Of a stretch of DNA of 8,603 bases, positions 6,992 through 8,603 are shown piece after piece. The notes below the pieces were generated by a model that was not told the DNA's origin, made no database searches, and worked only from the letters and a program-made list of their open reading frames with translations. The stretch lies in contig JAUIEG010000089.1 of assembly GCA_030428745.1 (NCBI GenBank), positions 1-8,603 on the forward strand, written 5' to 3'. This DNA is from Alphaproteobacteria bacterium (GTDB taxonomy: Bacteria > Pseudomonadota > Alphaproteobacteria > Caulobacterales > Parvularculaceae). Positions within the stretch are counted from its first letter, which is position 1. Each line of letters opens with the position of its first letter. The position numbers and the translations under genes are program-made.

Positions 6992-7007
6992 TGGCCTGCA
7001 GTTTGCT
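6992..7007 (+). promoter_or_regulatory. Candidate sigma-54 (-24/-12) promoter for the glycosyltransferase-STAS gene
   Basis: The sequence TGGC-CTGCAGT-TTGCT has the complete TGGC -24 core, exact GG-N10-GC spacing and a complete TTGCW -12 box, making it the best of the three sites. The predicted start is near 7018, which gives a leader of about 85 nt before the ATG at 7103. The leader contains symmetric elements at 7027-7085. Confidence 0.7.
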
Positions 7008-7026
7008 GTGTAGCGGGCCAATGGAC

Positions 7027-7085
7027 AAGCGCTTTTGGTTTACAGCGCTTCCGGTTTCGAACTGAAACGGTGTTAACGGGTTAAC
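7027..7085 (+). other. Symmetric elements in the predicted 5' leader
   Basis: Three adjacent symmetric units follow the predicted start: AAGCGC (7027-7032) with GCGCTT (7045-7050); GTTTC (7054-7058) with GAAAC (7064-7068); and GTTAACGGGTTAAC (7072-7085), two copies of a 6-base palindrome. They could form small RNA hairpins or be operator half sites. No known riboswitch is recognised, and the stems are short. Confidence 0.35.
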
Positions 7086-7102
7086 TGTTGGAACTGCCCC
7101 TG

Positions 7103-8314
7103 ATGAGTATGAGTGATCCCCTTTTGAACCAGACGGCACAAAGCCCGGAAGCGGTCGGTGCGGTGGCGCCGCTGCGCCGGGATGATTTTGACCGCGATGT
7201 CTGGTGCCTGATGGGGCTTGCGGTAGACGCCGCGGACATTAATCGCGCCGTCGCAGAAATCGATGACGCCGTCAGGACCCGCCGTCAGCTTTCCTTTGTT
7301 ACGCCAAATGTGAATTTCCTCGTGCGCGCCATGAAAGACGAAAGCGCACGGCGCGACATTCTGAATGCCGATCTCAGCCTCGCCGATGGCGCCCCGCTGG
7401 TCGCCATGGCGAAAATGCTCGGCGTTCCGGTACCCTCCCGCGTCGCCGGCTCGGACCTTTTCGAGGCGCTGCGCCGCCGTCCGGGTTTTTCCGGCCGCCG
7501 TCTCAAGGTCTTCTTTTTCGGCGGCCGCGCCGGGGCGGCCGAAGCCGCCTTCGACGCCATTAACCGCGAAAAAGGCGGTGTCGAGGCGGTGGGCTGGCAC
7601 AATCCCGGTTTCGGCGACATAGAAAGCATGAGCTCTGACGAGTTGATCGCGAAGATCAATACAACGGAGCCGGATTTTGTCATGGTCGCGCTTGGCGCCG
7701 CCAAGGGCCAGGCCTGGATCGACCATAATCGCAACCGCCTGACCGCGCCGGTGACGGCTCATCTCGGCGCCGTCGTAGACTTTACGGCGGGCGGCGTCGC
7801 CCGCGCCCCGGAATGGGTGCAGCGCGCCGGTCTTGAATGGTTATGGCGCATTAAGGAAGAACCGTCCTTGTGGCGGCGCTATTTCGATGACGGGGTGGCG
7901 CTGGCCGGCCTCGCGTTGACCGGTTTGCTGCCGCAAAGCCGCCAGGCGGGCGCCATCGCTGGCGATGCGCAGGTCGACGTAACCGAAGGCGCGGGTGAGA
8001 CGGTTATCCGTATTATCGGCAAGCCGGGCTATAACAGCCTCAAGCCCGTGCGCGAGGCGTTCCGCATGGCCGCCGCGCGGGGCCGGCCGGTATGTCTCGA
8101 TCTCGGCGGGGTTGAAGCCGCGGACCGCGCCTTTTTGGGACAGGTCCTGATGCTGGAAAAACATCTCGCCCATGCTGGCGCTTCGATTTCGCTTTCCGGC
8201 GCAAATCGGCGGCTCCAGGCGCTTTTCCGCGCTAACAGAATGAATTACGCCTCGGCAGACGCCTCACAAAGCGCCGCTCGGGAAGAAACCGGCCTGCGTA
8301 AAGCGGCTATTTAG
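7103..8314 (+). CDS. WecG/TagA/CpsF glycosyltransferase fused to a C-terminal STAS-like domain
   Basis: This 403-residue protein has two parts. Residues about 33-275 are a GT26-type glycosyltransferase, which adds an amino-sugar or similar residue to an undecaprenyl-linked sugar. Motifs seen are TPNVNFL (67-73), LADGAPLV with Asp95 at the position of the TagA catalytic Asp, RVAGSDLF (113-120), VFFFGG, VALGAAKGQAWI (195-206; families usually have PKQE here) and LGAVVDFTAGGVARAPEWVQRAGLEW (221-246). Residues about 290-385 look like a STAS domain: CLDLGGVEAADRAFLGQVLMLEKHLAHAG. The usual DSSG phospho-acceptor serine is not there (DRAFLG). The start is taken as ATG 7103 (GGA about 10 bases before); TTG 7088 and ATG 7109 are in-frame alternatives. 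A sigma-54 candidate precedes it. It is followed after 66 bp by the PrsT-like gene. Confidence 0.9.
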   Translation: MSMSDPLLNQTAQSPEAVGAVAPLRRDDFDRDVWCLMGLAVDAADINRAVAEIDDAVRTRRQLSFVTPNVNFLVRAMKDESARRDILNADLSLADGAPLVAMAKMLGVPVPSRVAGSDLFEALRRRPGFSGRRLKVFFFGGRAGAAEAAFDAINREKGGVEAVGWHNPGFGDIESMSSDELIAKINTTEPDFVMVALGAAKGQAWIDHNRNRLTAPVTAHLGAVVDFTAGGVARAPEWVQRAGLEWLWRIKEEPSLWRRYFDDGVALAGLALTGLLPQSRQAGAIAGDAQVDVTEGAGETVIRIIGKPGYNSLKPVREAFRMAAARGRPVCLDLGGVEAADRAFLGQVLMLEKHLAHAGASISLSGANRRLQALFRANRMNYASADASQSAAREETGLRKAAI

Positions 8315-8380
8315 GACAGACGTTGTAACAAGGTTCCAACAGTGGCAAACCCAAAGACCTTAGTAAGAAGGGTGGAGATA

Positions 8381-8603
8381 ATGACGGCGACAATGACAAA
8401 AACACAGCGATCAGGAAAAAGCGCGAGCTTGAGACTCGCAAGGCTTCTCGCTGTTTCAGCGCTGGCGCTCACGGCTGCCTGTGCGTCGCCGGAAGAGAAA
8501 GTCGCAAAATACTCCACCGAAGCGGCGGAGTACCTCGAAGAGGGCGATCTCAACCGGGCGTATATCCAGTATCAGAACGCGATCAAGATTGATGAAGAGC
8601 ATG
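8381..8603 (+). CDS. TPR lipoprotein resembling PrsT of PEP-CTERM EPS loci, N-terminal part (cut by window edge)
   Basis: Seventy-four codons are present before the right edge. Seen: a basic start, a hydrophobic segment at residues 22-30, and a lipobox LTAAC with Cys34, so it should be a lipoprotein. Next comes a first TPR-like helix pair, YSTEAAEYLEEGDLNRAYIQYQNAIKID (44-71). This matches the beginning of PrsT, a large TPR lipoprotein found in PEP-CTERM exopolysaccharide loci, where it would act in the periplasm as part of the export apparatus; the full-length gene is normally long. The start ATG has AAGG/GGAG purines 3-12 bases before it; ATG 8393 and GTG 8342 or 8372 are in-frame alternatives. 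It is probably cotranscribed with the glycosyltransferase, since no promoter is evident in the 66-bp gap. Confidence 0.8.
   Translation, partial: MTATMTKTQRSGKSASLRLARLLAVSALALTAACASPEEKVAKYSTEAAEYLEEGDLNRAYIQYQNAIKIDEEH

Larger units (their letters stand above)
6644..7102. promoter_or_regulatory. Divergent control region between exosortase and glycosyltransferase
   Basis: This stretch of roughly 450 bp has no convincing gene. It holds outward-facing sigma-54 candidates at 6745-6759 (minus) and 6992-7007 (plus). Between them lies about 230 bp that is AT-richer in part (6815-6895) and carries inverted repeats at 6842-6872, 6898-6909 and 6932-6946. Downstream of the plus promoter the leader carries further symmetric elements. 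The arrangement suits one set of activator sites serving both directions. Confidence 0.6.

Noticed and set aside
6885..7139. 84-codon minus-strand open frame across the divergent region
   Set aside because: It would run through the plus-strand sigma-54 element and into the glycosyltransferase gene, has low-complexity content and no convincing ribosome site.
7073..7762. 229-codon open frame on the minus strand
   Set aside because: It is antisense to the well-supported glycosyltransferase gene and shows no family motif; long antisense frames are common in GC-rich coding DNA.
8289..8305. GG-N10-GC arrangement near the end of the glycosyltransferase gene as a PrsT promoter
   Set aside because: The -12 side reads AAGC rather than TTGC and it lies in coding sequence, so it lacks the signature seen at the other three sites.
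1..8603. CRISPR arrays, tRNA or rRNA genes, insertion sequences
   Set aside because: No regularly spaced repeats, no cloverleaf-like or rRNA segments and no transposase-like frames or terminal repeats were seen.

Overview
The window reads as a bacterial chromosome segment from a Gram-negative proteobacterium, most likely an alphaproteobacterium. This is inferred from the moderately GC-rich composition, the RND efflux system and the style of the exopolysaccharide genes; no rRNA or other taxonomic marker is present. Most of it is part of an exopolysaccharide/protein-sorting locus of the exosortase (PEP-CTERM or VPLPA-CTERM) type, next to an unrelated-looking RND efflux operon.

Layout. Bases 1-2051 (minus strand) hold an efflux operon: a periplasmic adaptor gene overlapping by 4 bp an RND pump gene that runs off the left edge. 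Bases 2052-2221 are its upstream region, with a palindrome that could be a repressor site. Bases 2222-4746 (minus) hold a polysaccharide co-polymerase (Wzz/GumC type) followed 35 bp later by a tyrosine-autokinase-like ATPase. Bases 4747-5017 are a non-coding gap with a candidate terminator, A/T tracts and a candidate sigma-54 promoter. Bases 5018-6643 (minus) encode an exosortase fused to an EpsI domain. Bases 6644-7087 are a 444-bp divergent control region. Bases 7103-8314 (plus) encode a WecG/TagA/CpsF glycosyltransferase with a C-terminal STAS-like domain. From 8381 to the right edge begins a TPR lipoprotein resembling PrsT.

How the parts fit. The glycosyltransferase would work at an early step of building a lipid-linked glycan. 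The Wzz-like protein and its ATPase partner would set chain length and export. The PrsT-like lipoprotein is a hallmark of PEP-CTERM EPS loci. The exosortase-EpsI protein would process proteins carrying a C-terminal sorting tail; none of its substrates is in the window.

The most interesting signal is regulatory. All three EPS transcription units are preceded, on the correct strand, by an exact GGC-N7-TTGCW element, the -24/-12 signature of sigma-54 promoters. This fits the known association of such loci with the PrsK/PrsR two-component system, whose regulator is of the sigma-54-activator class. The divergent region also holds palindromes and an 11-bp word repeated upstream of the Wzz gene, which are candidate activator sites. 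The second notable point is the glycosyltransferase-STAS fusion, whose STAS part lacks the usual phospho-acceptor serine.
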